A DNA stretch of 12,382 bases, taken from assembly GCA_947454285.1 (NCBI GenBank), contig CANGJO010000023.1, positions 1 to 12,382 of the forward strand, read 5' to 3'. The DNA comes from Microbacteriaceae bacterium (GTDB taxonomy: Bacteria > Actinomycetota > Actinomycetes > Actinomycetales > Microbacteriaceae). The notes beneath the pieces were generated by a model, which saw only the letters and a program-made list of their open reading frames with translations, made no database searches and was not told the origin of the DNA. A program made the translations under genes and the position numbers. Shown here piece by piece: positions 12,348 through 12,382 of the stretch; the first letter of the stretch is position 1, and the number at the start of each line of letters is the position of its first letter.

Positions 12348-12382
12348 CAATCGACTAAGGCCCAAAAGGTTGTTCCCCCTCA

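Noticed and set aside
1..12382. CRISPR, tRNA, rRNA, transposon or prophage content
   Set aside because: No regular repeats with spacers, no tRNA cloverleaf, no transposase or phage motifs were seen, and base composition looks even across the window.

Overview
The window looks like chromosomal DNA of an actinobacterium, most likely a small-genome member of the Microbacteriaceae. This rests on gene content (the glgA/glgM–glgC divergent pair, a DUF3099-like membrane protein next to fabG and SURF1, a type B bL31, an actinobacterial-type ABC-F protein), on moderate GC (roughly one half by eye), on very tight gene packing, and on many apparently leaderless genes. Freshwater planktonic lineages such as the Rhodoluna/Aquiluna group would fit, but this placement is inference and no rRNA or marker alignment was possible.

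Layout, left to right. (1) 1-2610, methionine/one-carbon: the N-terminal part of cobalamin-dependent methionine synthase metH (minus, running off the left edge) diverges from metF (plus), which makes the 5-methyl-THF that MetH uses. (2) 2630-3361: a DEDDh 3'-5' exonuclease of the DnaQ/epsilon type (plus). A terminator facing mainly the minus strand follows. (3) 3500-5837, minus strand: glgA/glgM, then a lone ABC ATPase 9 bases downstream, then rpmE2 (bL31B) with its own promoter and Shine-Dalgarno (SD) site. (4) 5885-7749, plus strand: glgC, whose promoter region is shared with divergent glgA, overlapping serB. (5) 7742-9271, minus strand: fabG followed by an unusual SDR protein whose active site has Tyr-x6-Lys spacing, as in enoyl-ACP reductases. 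(6) 9378-10676, plus strand: an overlapping three-gene operon of a DUF3099-like membrane protein, a 65-residue putative zinc-binding protein, and SURF1 (cytochrome oxidase assembly). (7) 10681-12279, minus strand: an ABC-F translation-factor-like ATPase with its promoter near the right edge.

Two broad patterns stand out. First, six genes (metH, metF, the exonuclease, glgA, glgC, the lone ABC ATPase) have a TAnnnT -10 element ending 6-8 bases before the ATG and no SD, so they are probably leaderless. Across the window the -10 elements are often TAGnCT. Second, gene ends are crowded: serB and the SDR overlap tail to tail by 8 bases, and SURF1 and the ABC-F gene are 4 bases apart, with no good terminator at either junction.

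No rRNA, tRNA, CRISPR array, insertion sequence, phage gene or riboswitch was recognised, and no stretch over 300 bases lacks a gene. The region is mostly housekeeping. The most interesting item is the SDR downstream of fabG. I did not see a clearly new multi-gene system.
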